Under the pieces are notes generated by a model that was not told the origin of the DNA, ran no database searches, and saw nothing but the letters and a program-made list of their open reading frames with translations. From assembly GCA_945874895.1 (NCBI GenBank), contig CAMCIC010000004.1:168819-232818 (forward strand): a stretch of DNA of 64,000 bases. The letters are read 5' to 3'. Within the stretch, counting starts at the first letter, position 1; each line of letters opens with the position of its first letter. The DNA comes from Akkermansia muciniphila. Lineage in GTDB: Bacteria; Verrucomicrobiota; Verrucomicrobiia; Verrucomicrobiales; Akkermansiaceae. Made by a program: the position numbers and the translations under genes. Shown in pieces: positions 8,669 through 17,857 of the stretch.

Positions 8669-9424
8669 ATGAATTCCTACTCATCGCTCGAGGCCTCATT
8701 GCACGATGTGTTTTGGGCAACCGATGGTCCACCCATCGAGCTTCCTCTATTGCGTGATTTTTTGCAAAACCATCCGGGACGAAGCCTAGAAGTCGGCTGC
8801 GGTTCGGGGCGCCTGTTGATGCCTTTGTTCGAGGAAGGCTTCGCCATCGAGGGCTTGGAGTTGTCACAAGACATGCTGGATCTCTGCAGAACAAATCATC
8901 CTTCTTCCGCCGTGGTTCTGCATCACGGAAGCATGGATGTATGGAAGGGATCACAAGACTACGCCAGCATCATCATTCCGGCATTTACCTTGCAACTCGC
9001 GGAGAATCCTCTCGTTACTCTGCAGCATCTCAAGGGCCTGCTGGCCGATGGTGGAGCTCTTTATTTCAGTGCTTTTACTCCGCTCGCGGAAATCGTGGGT
9101 GAGTTGCCGGAAAACGAATGGTATCCCGATCATTTCAGCCCACTGGATGAGGATCGCGTCGCCACGGTCCACACGCGTCACTGCATCGACCGCGAGGCGC
9201 AAGTTCTGCTTCGGGAACACCATTACCAAATCATCGACAAGAGTGGGCGCACTCTGGAAGAGCATCATTCCCGACAGAAGATCCGTTGGTGCACTCGCCG
9301 CGAATGGAAAAACCATCTTGAGCAGGCTGGCTTCGTGATCGAAAAACAAATTCCTGACTTCAAACCGACGCGAAAATCGTTGGCTCAAGCGCAGATTCTC
9401 TCGACCATCGCACGCAAATCCTGA
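8669..9424 (+). CDS. Class I SAM-dependent methyltransferase
   Basis: A 251-residue cytosolic protein with a class I methyltransferase fold. Motif I is LEVGCGSGRLL near residue 40, followed by EGLELSQDMLDLC (the acidic residue of motif II that holds the SAM ribose) and ADGGALYFSAFTP (post-motif IV). The C-terminal third, with RWCTRREWKNHLEQAGF, is the usual end of the fold. Substrate is unknown. The ATG at 8669 lies 5 bases after the stop of the DAHP synthase gene, so the two are probably co-transcribed; whether they are linked in function is not clear. A longer frame reaches back into aroG but would add no conserved sequence. Confidence 0.8.
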   Translation: MNSYSSLEASLHDVFWATDGPPIELPLLRDFLQNHPGRSLEVGCGSGRLLMPLFEEGFAIEGLELSQDMLDLCRTNHPSSAVVLHHGSMDVWKGSQDYASIIIPAFTLQLAENPLVTLQHLKGLLADGGALYFSAFTPLAEIVGELPENEWYPDHFSPLDEDRVATVHTRHCIDREAQVLLREHHYQIIDKSGRTLEEHHSRQKIRWCTRREWKNHLEQAGFVIEKQIPDFKPTRKSLAQAQILSTIARKS

Positions 9425-9558
9425 AGCAAATGTTTTGTGTGCCGATCTTCGCTCCAGCGAGAAGATGAGCATCAAACGAAGAAATTTCCACTTGCCCAGC
9501 ACCTGCAGCACACTCATTCTCACGCGGCATTCACACCATCACCCGCATTGCTTCCACC

Positions 9559-10569
9559 GTGCCCCTCCTATTAGCCATAGAATCTTCCTGCGACGAGACT
9601 GCTGTCGCGATCCTGCACGGCGAGCGTGGCGAAAAAGCAGTCATTCTTGCATCGGAAATTTCCTCACAAATCCCCCTGCACCAACCCTATGGTGGAGTCG
9701 TGCCGGAACTGGCATCGCGCAATCACTCACTGATACTACGTCCCTTGGTAGAGACCACTCTGGAAATGGCCGGGATCTGCATTGACCAGATCGATGCCTT
9801 TGCTGCCACTGCCGGCCCCGGACTCGCTTCCTCGTTACTCATTGGTAATACCGCTGCTAAGGCCATGGCATGCGCGCTGGGCAAACCTTATCTTGCGATC
9901 AACCACCTCGAAGGCCATCTGCTTTCGCCGTTTGTGAGTTCCACGCATGTTCCTCCGCACATCGCCCTGATCATCTCCGGTGGTCACACGCTATTGCTGC
10001 GCGTCGAGGCCCCAGGTCGTTACGAAAAACTGGGCAGCACGCTCGATGACGCTGCGGGCGAAGCCTTTGATAAAGTGGCTAAAATGGTCGGACTACCGTA
10101 TCCCGGCGGTCCCAACATCGAACGCACAGCAGTGGGGGGAAATGCCCAACGCTTCGCATTTCCCCGCGGTCTGCTCCACGAACCGCATTTCGATTTTTCT
10201 TTCTCCGGGCTAAAAACCAGTGTATTGTATACTTTACCAAAATTCCAAAACCTCGATGCCGAGTTGCCCGATCTCTGCGCCTCGTTCCAACAAGCAGTGA
10301 TCGATGTGCTGGTGCAGAAATCCATGCGGGCAGTGAGAGAGACGGACATGAAACAACTCGCGCTCTCCGGCGGAGTTTCGCTCAATCGGGCATTGCGCGC
10401 AGCCTTCCAAAACGCCTGCGACAAAGACGGCATCGAACTTTCGCTATCGGATCCGGCGCTTTGCACGGATAACGCCGCGATGATCGCCTTTGCTGGATTG
10501 CTGCGACATCTCGATGGTCGACACGATCCATTCGATACCCCCATCCATCCCAACCTGCCACTTGTCTGA
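9559..10569 (+). CDS. tsaD: tRNA N6-adenosine threonylcarbamoyltransferase
   Basis: A 336-residue TsaD/Kae1 protein, which transfers the threonylcarbamoyl group from TC-AMP to A37 of tRNAs that read ANN codons. Seen: LLAIESSCDETAVAIL at the N-terminus, the metal-binding pair of His in INHLEGHLLSPF, ISGGHTLLL, TLDDAAGEAFDK and YPGGPNIE, and the C-terminal LALSGGVSLNRALR and DNAAMIAF. All are intact and length is typical. The start is a GTG at 9559, since the conserved sequence begins only three residues later and there is no suitable ATG. Its partners tsaB, tsaC and tsaE are not in this window, but trmO, which acts on the t6A product, is at 24.1-25.0 kb. It overlaps the next gene by one base. 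Confidence 0.96.
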   Translation: MPLLLAIESSCDETAVAILHGERGEKAVILASEISSQIPLHQPYGGVVPELASRNHSLILRPLVETTLEMAGICIDQIDAFAATAGPGLASSLLIGNTAAKAMACALGKPYLAINHLEGHLLSPFVSSTHVPPHIALIISGGHTLLLRVEAPGRYEKLGSTLDDAAGEAFDKVAKMVGLPYPGGPNIERTAVGGNAQRFAFPRGLLHEPHFDFSFSGLKTSVLYTLPKFQNLDAELPDLCASFQQAVIDVLVQKSMRAVRETDMKQLALSGGVSLNRALRAAFQNACDKDGIELSLSDPALCTDNAAMIAFAGLLRHLDGRHDPFDTPIHPNLPLV

Positions 10570-11120
10570 TGAAACACTACACCGTCAAAGTCACGCTCTA
10601 TGGAATCAAGCCCGAAATCTGGCGTCGTTTCAGCGTGCCTGCGCATCTCACCTTCGCCGAATTCCACACGGCCCTGCAATACGCCATGGGCTGGGAACAC
10701 CTCTACGATCACGAATTCCGCCATGGTAAGGGCAAGTATTTGCGCGATGTCATCGCCCAGCCACATCCCGATCGATTCAAGGGTGCGGACAGTTTTCAAA
10801 ACGAGAGTGAGCTCACGTTGCAGCAATTCATAGGCAAAGCCAAACTGCCCAAACGTTTTCTCTATCTCTATGATTATGCCGATGAGTGGGTGCATGAAGT
10901 AGCGATCGAGAACAACTTCGAATCTGCAGAGACTGATCCCAAGATGATCGAGGGCGCGCGCGCCTGTCCGCCCGAGGCCTGCGGCGGCACGGTCGAATAC
11001 TACGAACTTTGCGACGGCATGGTCAGTTGGTATGAGGGCATTTGGGATGCGGAAAAGTTCCTGATTGAGGAATTTGATTTCCAACCGAAGCCCAAGAAAA
11101 AAGCTCGCCGCCGGAGGTAG
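10569..11120 (+). CDS. pRiA4b ORF-3-like family protein
   Basis: A 183-residue protein with the pRiA4b ORF-3-like fold, named after a Ri plasmid gene. Recognisable pieces are VTLYGIKPEIWRRFSVP at the N-terminus, TFAEFHTALQYAMGW, then FLYLYDYADEWVHEV and ACPPEACGG with two cysteines. The family is widespread, small, and of unknown function; members are sometimes near transposons. The tail is strongly basic (KPKKKARRRR), which may bind nucleic acid; this is inference. The ATG overlaps the tsaD stop in a TGATG, so the two are translated together. There is no sign of transfer around it. Confidence 0.85.
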   Translation: MKHYTVKVTLYGIKPEIWRRFSVPAHLTFAEFHTALQYAMGWEHLYDHEFRHGKGKYLRDVIAQPHPDRFKGADSFQNESELTLQQFIGKAKLPKRFLYLYDYADEWVHEVAIENNFESAETDPKMIEGARACPPEACGGTVEYYELCDGMVSWYEGIWDAEKFLIEEFDFQPKPKKKARRRR

Positions 11121-11159
11121 GGATTCCCTCACAGAATCTCTGGGTTCTTGGATCTCCTG

Positions 11160-11873
11160 TCACTTCGACGGAGAGGCGGAGACTTCAAACCACGGTCTGA
11201 TGGTTTCCAATACGAGTTGATGACCAGTCGCGTTCGGGTGATTGACCTGGGACATCAGATCGTCGAGTTTCTTTCCGGCCCTGATCCAGTCCTGATAGGC
11301 CCGGTAGGAATCTGCCAATGCAACACCGTTCTTCTCGGCCAGACGTCGGATTTGCGCCGCCTGCTGGCTCAGAGGATCCGCTTCATCAGACATCTTCGCG
11401 CGCATGTCTCCGGTGGGAGTGAGCAACACGACTTTGGCGCCTGCGGCTTTAGCTTGATCAATCATTTGCTGCCAACTCGCTGCCGATTTTTCCAGAGGGA
11501 GAGAACGATCGTTTAGCGCGTAATCGATCAAAACGACATCCGGTTTGTGGCATAGCACATCGCGTTGAAAGCGAACGGCACCAGATGCCGAATTTTCACC
11601 ACCGATGGCTGTCACGATCACATTGAGCACGGCATGAGGATGCTTTTCCTTCAACGCGCAGTGCAATCGATGAGGATAGGCCACGAAGGTATCGACGTGT
11701 GGTGTTTTTGCATATCCAGCGGGCACGCTGTGACCGTGACAGACGATCGTCATCATCCGATTCTTAGGCCATGGCAGATCCAGCGCCTTAACAAAATCCG
11801 TTAGATAACCGGACGGCGCCACTTCCGCGAATGCAGAAGAAAGCAGGCAGAGCGACAGCAACAAGAACTTCAT
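11160..11873 (-). CDS. Secreted SGNH/GDSL-type hydrolase
   Basis: A 237-residue SGNH-fold esterase or carbohydrate deacylase with a signal peptide ([16 protein letters not shown]). Block I reads [12 protein letters not shown]: the nucleophile would be Ser49 and the usual GDS is GHS, a variant I associate with planctomycete and verrucomicrobial members. Block III is DYALND with the oxyanion Asn, and block V has NHPNATGH with the catalytic His. Exact substrate is unknown; an acetylated glycan is plausible. The start at 11873 overlaps the stop of the DUF1501 gene (ATGA), so the gene is the last of a three-gene operon. A longer upstream frame lies within the DUF1501 gene and is rejected. Confidence 0.82.
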   Translation of the reverse strand: MKFLLLSLCLLSSAFAEVAPSGYLTDFVKALDLPWPKNRMMTIVCHGHSVPAGYAKTPHVDTFVAYPHRLHCALKEKHPHAVLNVIVTAIGGENSASGAVRFQRDVLCHKPDVVLIDYALNDRSLPLEKSAASWQQMIDQAKAAGAKVVLLTPTGDMRAKMSDEADPLSQQAAQIRRLAEKNGVALADSYRAYQDWIRAGKKLDDLMSQVNHPNATGHQLVLETIRPWFEVSASPSK

Positions 11874-13297
11874 GCGAGAATGGATTTGACCACGTGAGCT
11901 GGTTCCACACCGACGAGCTTCTGGTCGAGGCCGCGGTAGGGAAACACAAAACGGTCGTGATTGAGACCGAGCTGGTGCAACATCGTAGCGTGAAGATCGC
12001 GCAAGTGAACTGGATCGCGGGTAATGTTCCAAGCGAAGTCATCGGTTTCACCATGGACGTATCCGCCCTTGATGCCGCCGCCGGCCAACCAGATTGAAAA
12101 ACAACGACCGTGATGATCGCGACCGGCCACACTGGAACCGAGAGCGCCCTGCGAGTATACGGTGCGGCCAAACTCTGCTCCCCAGATCACCAGCGTGTCG
12201 TCGAGCAAGCCCCTGCGTTTCAGATCCATGATCAGCGCCGCGCTTGGTTGGTCGGTATCACGGCACTGGTTGGGCAATTGCTTCGTGATGGCGATGTGCT
12301 GGTCCCAACCGCGGTGGAAAAGCTGGATGAAACGGACACCGCGTTCCGCGAGACGGCGCGCCAGCAAGCAATTCGCGGCATAGGTTCCGGGTTTACGCGA
12401 TTCCTTTCCGTAGAGTTCGAACGTCTCTGCTGACTCATCAGACAGGTCGGTGAGTTCTGGCACGGAGGCCTGCATACGGAAGGCCATTTCGTATTGCTGG
12501 ATTCGAGCGAAGGTTTCAGCATCGCCGGAAAGCTCGCCATACTGTTGGTTCAACTGCGCCAGAGCATCGAGCTGTGTGCGACGATGCTCACGAGCAATCC
12601 CTGACGGATTATCCAGGTAGAGAACTGGCTCCGCACCGCCGCGCAGCAGGACGCCCTGATGCTGCGAAGGAAGGAATCCGCTGCCCCACAAGCGAGAGAA
12701 AATGGGTTGATCAGGATTTTTTCCCGTGCCTTGCGATATCAACACCATGAAGGCAGGTAGGTTGGAGTTGTCAGTACCCAGTCCGTAACTGATCCAAGCC
12801 CCGGCGGATGCGTTGCCCAACTGCATGCTACCTGTATTAGCGAGCGTGATTGCAGGGTCATGATTGATGGCTTCCGTGTGCATCGAGCGGATCACACAAA
12901 TGTCATCGGCGATCTTCTGCGTCCACGGCAGCAGGTCACTGATCCACACCTGCCCCTGCCCGCAGAGCTTACCACCGGCAATGGGCTGCACCACAGGAAA
13001 CGATGACTGCCCAGAGGTCATGCCAGTCACGCGCTGACCGCCGCGCACCGAATCCGGCAAGTTTGTTCCGTGATATTTTACGAGGGATGGCTTACCATCG
13101 AAAAGGTCGACATGAGAGGGGCCGCCCGATTGAAACAAGCAGATCACTCGTTTTGCCTTCGGCGCAAATGTGCTAACCAGTTCGCGACTGGCAGCGGCAG
13201 CGGATTCCTGGCCCAACAACGACGCGAGAGCGAGTTGTCCCATCGCAGCGGAAGATGTACCTAAAAAAGCTCTTCGTGTAAAAAATGGGTGTGACAT
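11870..13297 (-). CDS. DUF1501 protein (sulfatase-like fold, Tat-exported)
   Basis: A 475-residue DUF1501 protein. It starts with a twin-arginine-type leader ([14 protein letters not shown], then a hydrophobic stretch), so export in folded form is likely. The mature part shows [60 protein letters not shown] and [13 protein letters not shown], all features of the family, which is related to alkaline phosphatases and sulfatases. [18 protein letters not shown] near the end is also diagnostic. The reaction is unknown. In Planctomycetes and Verrucomicrobia these genes nearly always follow a PSD1/DUF1549/DUF1553 gene, as here, with a gap of one base. The long upstream frame extension overlaps that gene and has no leader. 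Confidence 0.92.
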   Translation of the reverse strand: MSHPFFTRRAFLGTSSAAMGQLALASLLGQESAAAASRELVSTFAPKAKRVICLFQSGGPSHVDLFDGKPSLVKYHGTNLPDSVRGGQRVTGMTSGQSSFPVVQPIAGGKLCGQGQVWISDLLPWTQKIADDICVIRSMHTEAINHDPAITLANTGSMQLGNASAGAWISYGLGTDNSNLPAFMVLISQGTGKNPDQPIFSRLWGSGFLPSQHQGVLLRGGAEPVLYLDNPSGIAREHRRTQLDALAQLNQQYGELSGDAETFARIQQYEMAFRMQASVPELTDLSDESAETFELYGKESRKPGTYAANCLLARRLAERGVRFIQLFHRGWDQHIAITKQLPNQCRDTDQPSAALIMDLKRRGLLDDTLVIWGAEFGRTVYSQGALGSSVAGRDHHGRCFSIWLAGGGIKGGYVHGETDDFAWNITRDPVHLRDLHATMLHQLGLNHDRFVFPYRGLDQKLVGVEPAHVVKSILA

Positions 13298-13298
13298 G

Positions 13299-16200
13299 TC
13301 AGTTGCGGGTGATGGTTTCGCTGAGGTTGAAAAGCAATTGAGCGACGGCTGTCCATGCAGCCTGACCGGAGGCATCATGCTCGGCACTTACCAAGCTCTC
13401 GCCCGTTTGCAGATACGGAAGTGCGAGTGCTCGGTTCGCGGAAAATCGGGCCTTCTCCTCCCGCAAGGCGGACTCGAGCAAGGAGAGTTCCTTCTCCGAA
13501 GGATCACGTGAGGTCACACAGCGAAACCCATGAACCAAGCGAGCACGATCATCACCCGCCAATCTCATCAGTCGCGTGCCAAAATGGCGAGCCGCCTCGA
13601 CGTACTGCGGATCATTCAGCAACACCAGTGCCTGTAGCGGAGTATTGGTATTGGTGCGCCCCACCGTGCATACCTCACGGTTCGGAGCATCGAAGGTAGC
13701 GAGACTGGTAGGTGGCAAAGTACGTTTCCAATAGGTGTAGAGGGAACGTCGATACAACTTCTCGCCATGATCCTGCACAAAGGTCTGAGCCGTGGCTGGC
13801 GTGGATCCATAGTGGCTCACAGAGCGCCAAAGATCACCGGGTTGATAGATTTTCACGGAAGGACCGCCAATGCGACGAACCAGCAATCCGGCAACCGCGA
13901 GAGCTTGATCGCGAATCAATTCGGCACTCAAGCGGAACCTGGGACCGCGCGCATACCACTCGTTCAGCGGATCCTTGTCCAGCATCTCAGGAGTGGTGCG
14001 GGATGATTGACGGTAGGTGTGTGACATCACGATCATCTTCATCATTTCCTTCACATTCCAGCCGCTTTCCATGAAACGGACTGCCATCCAGTCCAAGAGT
14101 TCGGGATGTGTGGGCCACACGCCTTGTGAGCCGAAGTCCGCCGTCGATGTACTGAGCCCGCGACCGAAGGCGATTTCCCACAGTCGGTTAACGGCGACGC
14201 GGGCGGTCAATGGGTGATCGCGACTGACCGTCCACATCGCGAGATCGAGGCGCGTGGCTTGCGGTTTGTTCAGAGGTGGAAGAAACGCAGGCGTATTGGG
14301 TTGAACCTCTGCCATGGGAGAACTGTAGACACCCCGATCGAGAATGTGAGTTTTGCGAGGCTTCTTCGATTCATTCATCACCAACACCGAATGTTTCTGT
14401 GTCAACACCTGCAAACGCTCGCGCAGGTTCTCCACGCGATACCGCGCCAAGGCACAGTCGTCGGAGTGATCACGGAAATGATCGCGCACCGCCTGTTGTT
14501 GGGCTGGTGTGCGTTGGGCAGGCTCTGTCTGAATCGCAGACCACACTTCAGAGGGCAGATCGCTATCGTCCGTATGCCCGCTGAATGCGAGGATGCGAAC
14601 CTTACCCGGATTTTCCCCGCGGGCGTGATTGAACACCAGTTCAGCAGTCAGATAAGGGAGAGCACTCACATCCAGAGGTTGAGCAAACGTCAATGTCACA
14701 TGTTGAGCCTGCTGACCGCCGTTAGGACTCCATCCCGTCTTGGTATCAGAACTCCAGAGTGCGGACACAGGAAAACCAGGCCGCTGGTTGCTTGCCGTGA
14801 TTCTTTGAATCGGCAACGGAGCATTCGGATCCACATTGCCCGCGAGATATCCGCTCGCTCCCACATTCACCGTTGTCATCACAAAAGTGCCCCCAGAATA
14901 GCCAAGCGTGTTTTTGGCGTGGGGTGAGGGCTCAAAGATGATGCGAACACCGTTGATGGTCTTCCTTTCGGCAGGGAGCTTGGTAGACAAGGTGTAGGCA
15001 GCGTAATCGCCACCATGGATATCAACCGAATGATCTGGCTGGACCTTCAATCGATCGGGTGACCCATTGGGCGTTGTGGCAGCCAACATTTCACAGGGCT
15101 TCATGGAAAAATCTTTACCCATCTGAGCGTGAGACTGCTTCTGACTCAGCTCCCATTTCGCTTGCTGCTCAGGTCGATCCTTCGCCAAGTCCGCCTCTGC
15201 TAGCGCAAGATCCGCATTTACCTGATCGATCTCCTGGGGTGTACTGAGGGGCGACATCACCTCGATCGAGGGCTGGGCATTGCGCCCACCATCACCATCA
15301 AGACCTTTGTCGTCGAGCCGATTGAAGAACGCGAACATCTGATAGTAGTCTTTTTGTGTGATCGGGTCATACTTATGATCATGGCACTGCGCGCAAGCCA
15401 TGGTCAGACCGATCACAGCTTCGCCATAGGTTTTAACCCGATCAGCCGCGTAGTTGGTAAGATTTTCCTCAGGAATCGTGCCACCCTCGTGAGTGATGCT
15501 GTGATTGCGCTGGAATGCCGTGGCCATTCGATCTGAATCAGATGCATCGGGCAACAAGTCGCCAGCGAGTTGTTTGATCAAAAACTGATCATAAGGCATA
15601 TTGCCGTTGAAAGCATTGATCACCCAGTCGCGCCACAACCACGCATGACGACCGCCATCAATCGAATAGCCATTGGTGTCGGCATAACGTGCGGCATCCA
15701 ACCAAGGCAATGCCATGCGTTCGCCGAAGTGCGGTGAAGCGAGCAAACGATCCACGACCGCCTCATACGCTTCAGGGCGCGCATCCGCGACAAAGGCTTG
15801 AATCTCCTCTGGCGTGGGCGGCAACCCTGTCAGGTCAAGGCTCAATCGACGCAACAAGGTGCTGCGATCCGCCGCTGGAGAAAACGACATGTTTTTCGCC
15901 TCAAGAGTCTGACGAATGAAGGCATCGACCGCATTTCCGCTCTCTACCGCCACTTTAGGCAAGACGGGTGACTCCGCACGCACAAAAGCCCAGTGCCCTT
16001 GGTATTCCGCCCCCTGCTCGATCCAACGGCGCATGACATCCATTTGCTCTGCAGTCAAAGGAGCATGATGCTTGGGCGGTGGCATCACCTCATCGGGATC
16101 CGTGGCTCGGATGCGATGCCAAAGTTCTGATGCCTCGACATTGCCGGGCACAATCGCAAATTTCCCTGACTCCGCCTTGGCCAAGGCGCTCTCTCTGATA

Positions 16201-16361
16201 TCAAGGCGCAAGTCCGCTTCGCGTTTTTTGGCATCGAACCCATGGCAGGCAAAACAATTTTGCGAGAGAATCGGCCTCACATCACGATTGAACAGCACTT
16301 TCTCCGAGCCTGATGCCGTGAAATGTGCAAGAAGAAAGAGGAGTAAGAGCGAGAACTTCAT
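13299..16361 (-). CDS. PSD1 / DUF1549 / DUF1553 protein with N-terminal c-type cytochrome domain
   Basis: A 1020-residue exported protein. After a signal peptide ([18 protein letters not shown]) comes the planctomycete cytochrome C domain with a single haem site CFACH at residues 36-40 and a likely Met ligand in [10 protein letters not shown]. Then follow DUF1549 ([40 protein letters not shown]), a long central region with a beta-rich insert that may bind sugar, and DUF1553 with [19 protein letters not shown]. The family is abundant in Planctomycetes and Verrucomicrobia and is thought to act in breakdown of complex polysaccharides, but no enzyme activity is established to my knowledge. First gene of an operon with the DUF1501 and SGNH genes, which lie with spacing of +1 and -4 bases. 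The start is set by the signal peptide. Confidence 0.93.
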   Translation of the reverse strand: MKFSLLLLFLLAHFTASGSEKVLFNRDVRPILSQNCFACHGFDAKKREADLRLDIRESALAKAESGKFAIVPGNVEASELWHRIRATDPDEVMPPPKHHAPLTAEQMDVMRRWIEQGAEYQGHWAFVRAESPVLPKVAVESGNAVDAFIRQTLEAKNMSFSPAADRSTLLRRLSLDLTGLPPTPEEIQAFVADARPEAYEAVVDRLLASPHFGERMALPWLDAARYADTNGYSIDGGRHAWLWRDWVINAFNGNMPYDQFLIKQLAGDLLPDASDSDRMATAFQRNHSITHEGGTIPEENLTNYAADRVKTYGEAVIGLTMACAQCHDHKYDPITQKDYYQMFAFFNRLDDKGLDGDGGRNAQPSIEVMSPLSTPQEIDQVNADLALAEADLAKDRPEQQAKWELSQKQSHAQMGKDFSMKPCEMLAATTPNGSPDRLKVQPDHSVDIHGGDYAAYTLSTKLPAERKTINGVRIIFEPSPHAKNTLGYSGGTFVMTTVNVGASGYLAGNVDPNAPLPIQRITASNQRPGFPVSALWSSDTKTGWSPNGGQQAQHVTLTFAQPLDVSALPYLTAELVFNHARGENPGKVRILAFSGHTDDSDLPSEVWSAIQTEPAQRTPAQQQAVRDHFRDHSDDCALARYRVENLRERLQVLTQKHSVLVMNESKKPRKTHILDRGVYSSPMAEVQPNTPAFLPPLNKPQATRLDLAMWTVSRDHPLTARVAVNRLWEIAFGRGLSTSTADFGSQGVWPTHPELLDWMAVRFMESGWNVKEMMKMIVMSHTYRQSSRTTPEMLDKDPLNEWYARGPRFRLSAELIRDQALAVAGLLVRRIGGPSVKIYQPGDLWRSVSHYGSTPATAQTFVQDHGEKLYRRSLYTYWKRTLPPTSLATFDAPNREVCTVGRTNTNTPLQALVLLNDPQYVEAARHFGTRLMRLAGDDRARLVHGFRCVTSRDPSEKELSLLESALREEKARFSANRALALPYLQTGESLVSAEHDASGQAAWTAVAQLLFNLSETITRN

Positions 16362-16508
16362 GCTTACAAGAAACGTGTCCCAATACGTGAACAAAGTCAA
16401 AATTCTTTCTCCCACTCTCCCATCACGCAAAATCCTCAATGAACCCATTGGTCAAGTGATCGCACGAAAAAAGCATGTGATTTGACAGGGGGAAAGAAAG
16501 CGTTCAGC

Positions 16509-17618
16509 ATGGCAAAACAAGACGTGCTTGCTTACCTCCACATCCCCTTCTGCCATCGGGTCTGCCCGTATTGTTCTTTTTACAAACATACCCCTGGCGG
16601 GACATCCATTTCTTCCTTCATCGATGCCGTTCTATGGGAAGCCCGAAAAAAAGTCGCGACTATAACCAACTCGCCACGCACCTTGTTCATGGGCGGAGGC
16701 ACCCCGTCGATGCTTTCCCCTACCCACCTAGAAAAACTCATGCTCGGTTTGCGAGAGATCATGGATTTTTCGATCATGGAGGAAATCACCCTAGAGGCCA
16801 ATCCCGCTACTTTTGATCTTTCCAAGGCCCGCTTGTTTCGCGATCTAGGTGTCACCCGCGTATCGCTCGGCATCCAGTCTTTTTCCGCACCAGTCCTGCA
16901 AACCTTGGGACGCGAACACGATCCGGAACAAGCAATACGATCCGTGGAAATTCTCCACGAGGCAGAGATCCCATCGATCAACATCGATCTGATGTTCTCC
17001 ATTCCAGGCCAAACCCATCTGGACTGGGTTTCGAGTCTGGATCAAGCCACCGCTCTAGTGCCGCACCACATTTCCGCCTATAATTTGACCTACGAGGAAG
17101 ATACGGCGTTTTTTCAGTCGCTTCTGGCCGGAGAAATGCAAATCGATTCGGACCGCGACGGCGATCATTTTGCCATCGCACATGACCGACTCACCGCGGT
17201 CGGTTACGATCATTATGAAACCTCCAACTACGCCCGACCAGGGCATCACTCCACGCACAATCGTGGCTACTGGAGTGGCGAAGATTACCTCGGCATCGGC
17301 CCATCTGCGGTTTCGACACTGGATGCGGTGCGTAGCAAAAACATATCCGATACCGAGCGCTACATCGATATGATGCATAACATCGGCCATGCCACGGCGG
17401 AGAGCGAAATCCTCAAGGCCGAAGACCTGCGACTCGAGCGCATCGCCTTAGGGCTCAGGACCCGTGAGGGCATAGCTGTGAACCTCTTGGACGAGGCAGG
17501 GCAAGATCGCGCTCAACAACTCGCCAGCATGGGACTATTGGAAATCTGCGATCGACAAATCGTCGTTACACGAATGGGAAGCGCTCTCGTGGACGGCATC
17601 GCCGGTGAAATCGCCTGA
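16509..17618 (+). CDS. hemW: Radical SAM haem chaperone HemW
   Basis: A 369-residue radical SAM protein of the HemW group, formerly called oxygen-independent coproporphyrinogen III oxidase-like. The N-terminus has AYLHIPFCHRVCPYCSFYKH, where CxxxCxxC binds the 4Fe-4S cluster and the extra Cys typical of true HemN (CxxxCxxCxC) is replaced by Phe, which points to HemW rather than HemN. Also seen: TLFMGGGTPSML, EANPAT, RVSLGIQSF, NIDLMFSIPGQT and SNYARPGHHSTHN. HemW inserts haem into respiratory enzymes; cytochromes are encoded nearby. ATG 16509 is chosen; the earlier TTG at 16482 adds only nine unconserved residues. The gap upstream (16362-16508) should hold the promoters of this gene and of the PSD1 gene; only a short TTGACA is obvious. 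Confidence 0.93.
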   Translation: MAKQDVLAYLHIPFCHRVCPYCSFYKHTPGGTSISSFIDAVLWEARKKVATITNSPRTLFMGGGTPSMLSPTHLEKLMLGLREIMDFSIMEEITLEANPATFDLSKARLFRDLGVTRVSLGIQSFSAPVLQTLGREHDPEQAIRSVEILHEAEIPSINIDLMFSIPGQTHLDWVSSLDQATALVPHHISAYNLTYEEDTAFFQSLLAGEMQIDSDRDGDHFAIAHDRLTAVGYDHYETSNYARPGHHSTHNRGYWSGEDYLGIGPSAVSTLDAVRSKNISDTERYIDMMHNIGHATAESEILKAEDLRLERIALGLRTREGIAVNLLDEAGQDRAQQLASMGLLEICDRQIVVTRMGSALVDGIAGEIA

Positions 17619-17650
17619 GTCATTCCCTTAAAGATTATTTAGGGATAAAG

Positions 17651-17734
17651 TGCGCACGAGAGGACTCGAACCTCCACATCGTTGCCAATACTAGTACCTG
17701 AAACTAGCGCGTCTACCAATTCCGCCACATGCGC
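17651..17734 (-). tRNA. tRNA-Leu (anticodon CAG)
   Basis: Read on the minus strand this 84-base stretch folds as a class II tRNA. The acceptor arms GCGCATG and CGTGCGC pair over seven bases with one G-T, and the anticodon stem CTAGT/ACTAG encloses the loop TTCAGGT, giving anticodon CAG. A long variable arm follows, as expected for leucine, and the T-arm has GGTTCGAGTCC. The discriminator is A, and no CCA is encoded. It lies between hemW and the M16 protease gene. A weak inverted repeat (TCCCTTAAA / TTTAGGGA, 17623-17645) sits at its 3' side but lacks a T-run. Confidence 0.95.
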
Positions 17735-17857
17735 GTGACAAATGCTACCCTTACGGGGGCGCGAACTTCACCACACATTGTACGATTTGACAATCACGAT
17801 TTTCAAAAAAAATAAAAAACACATTGATTCTCGTTCGGGTTTCGCTCCAATCACGTT

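Noticed and set aside
9444..9466. Imperfect dyad ATCTTCGCT/AGCGAGAAGAT between the methyltransferase and tsaD
   Set aside because: A bulge of two bases and no T-run; no clear role.
10020..11132. A 370-codon minus-strand frame across tsaD and the pRiA4b-like gene
   Set aside because: Antisense to two conserved genes; no motif.
16482..16487. TTGACA box upstream of hemW
   Set aside because: It is only 27 bases from the hemW ATG, so the transcription start would fall after the start codon, and no -10 is seen. Likely chance.
17623..17645. Inverted repeat TCCCTTAAA/TTTAGGGA between hemW and tRNA-Leu as a terminator
   Set aside because: AT-rich stem with a mismatch and no T-run; too weak.
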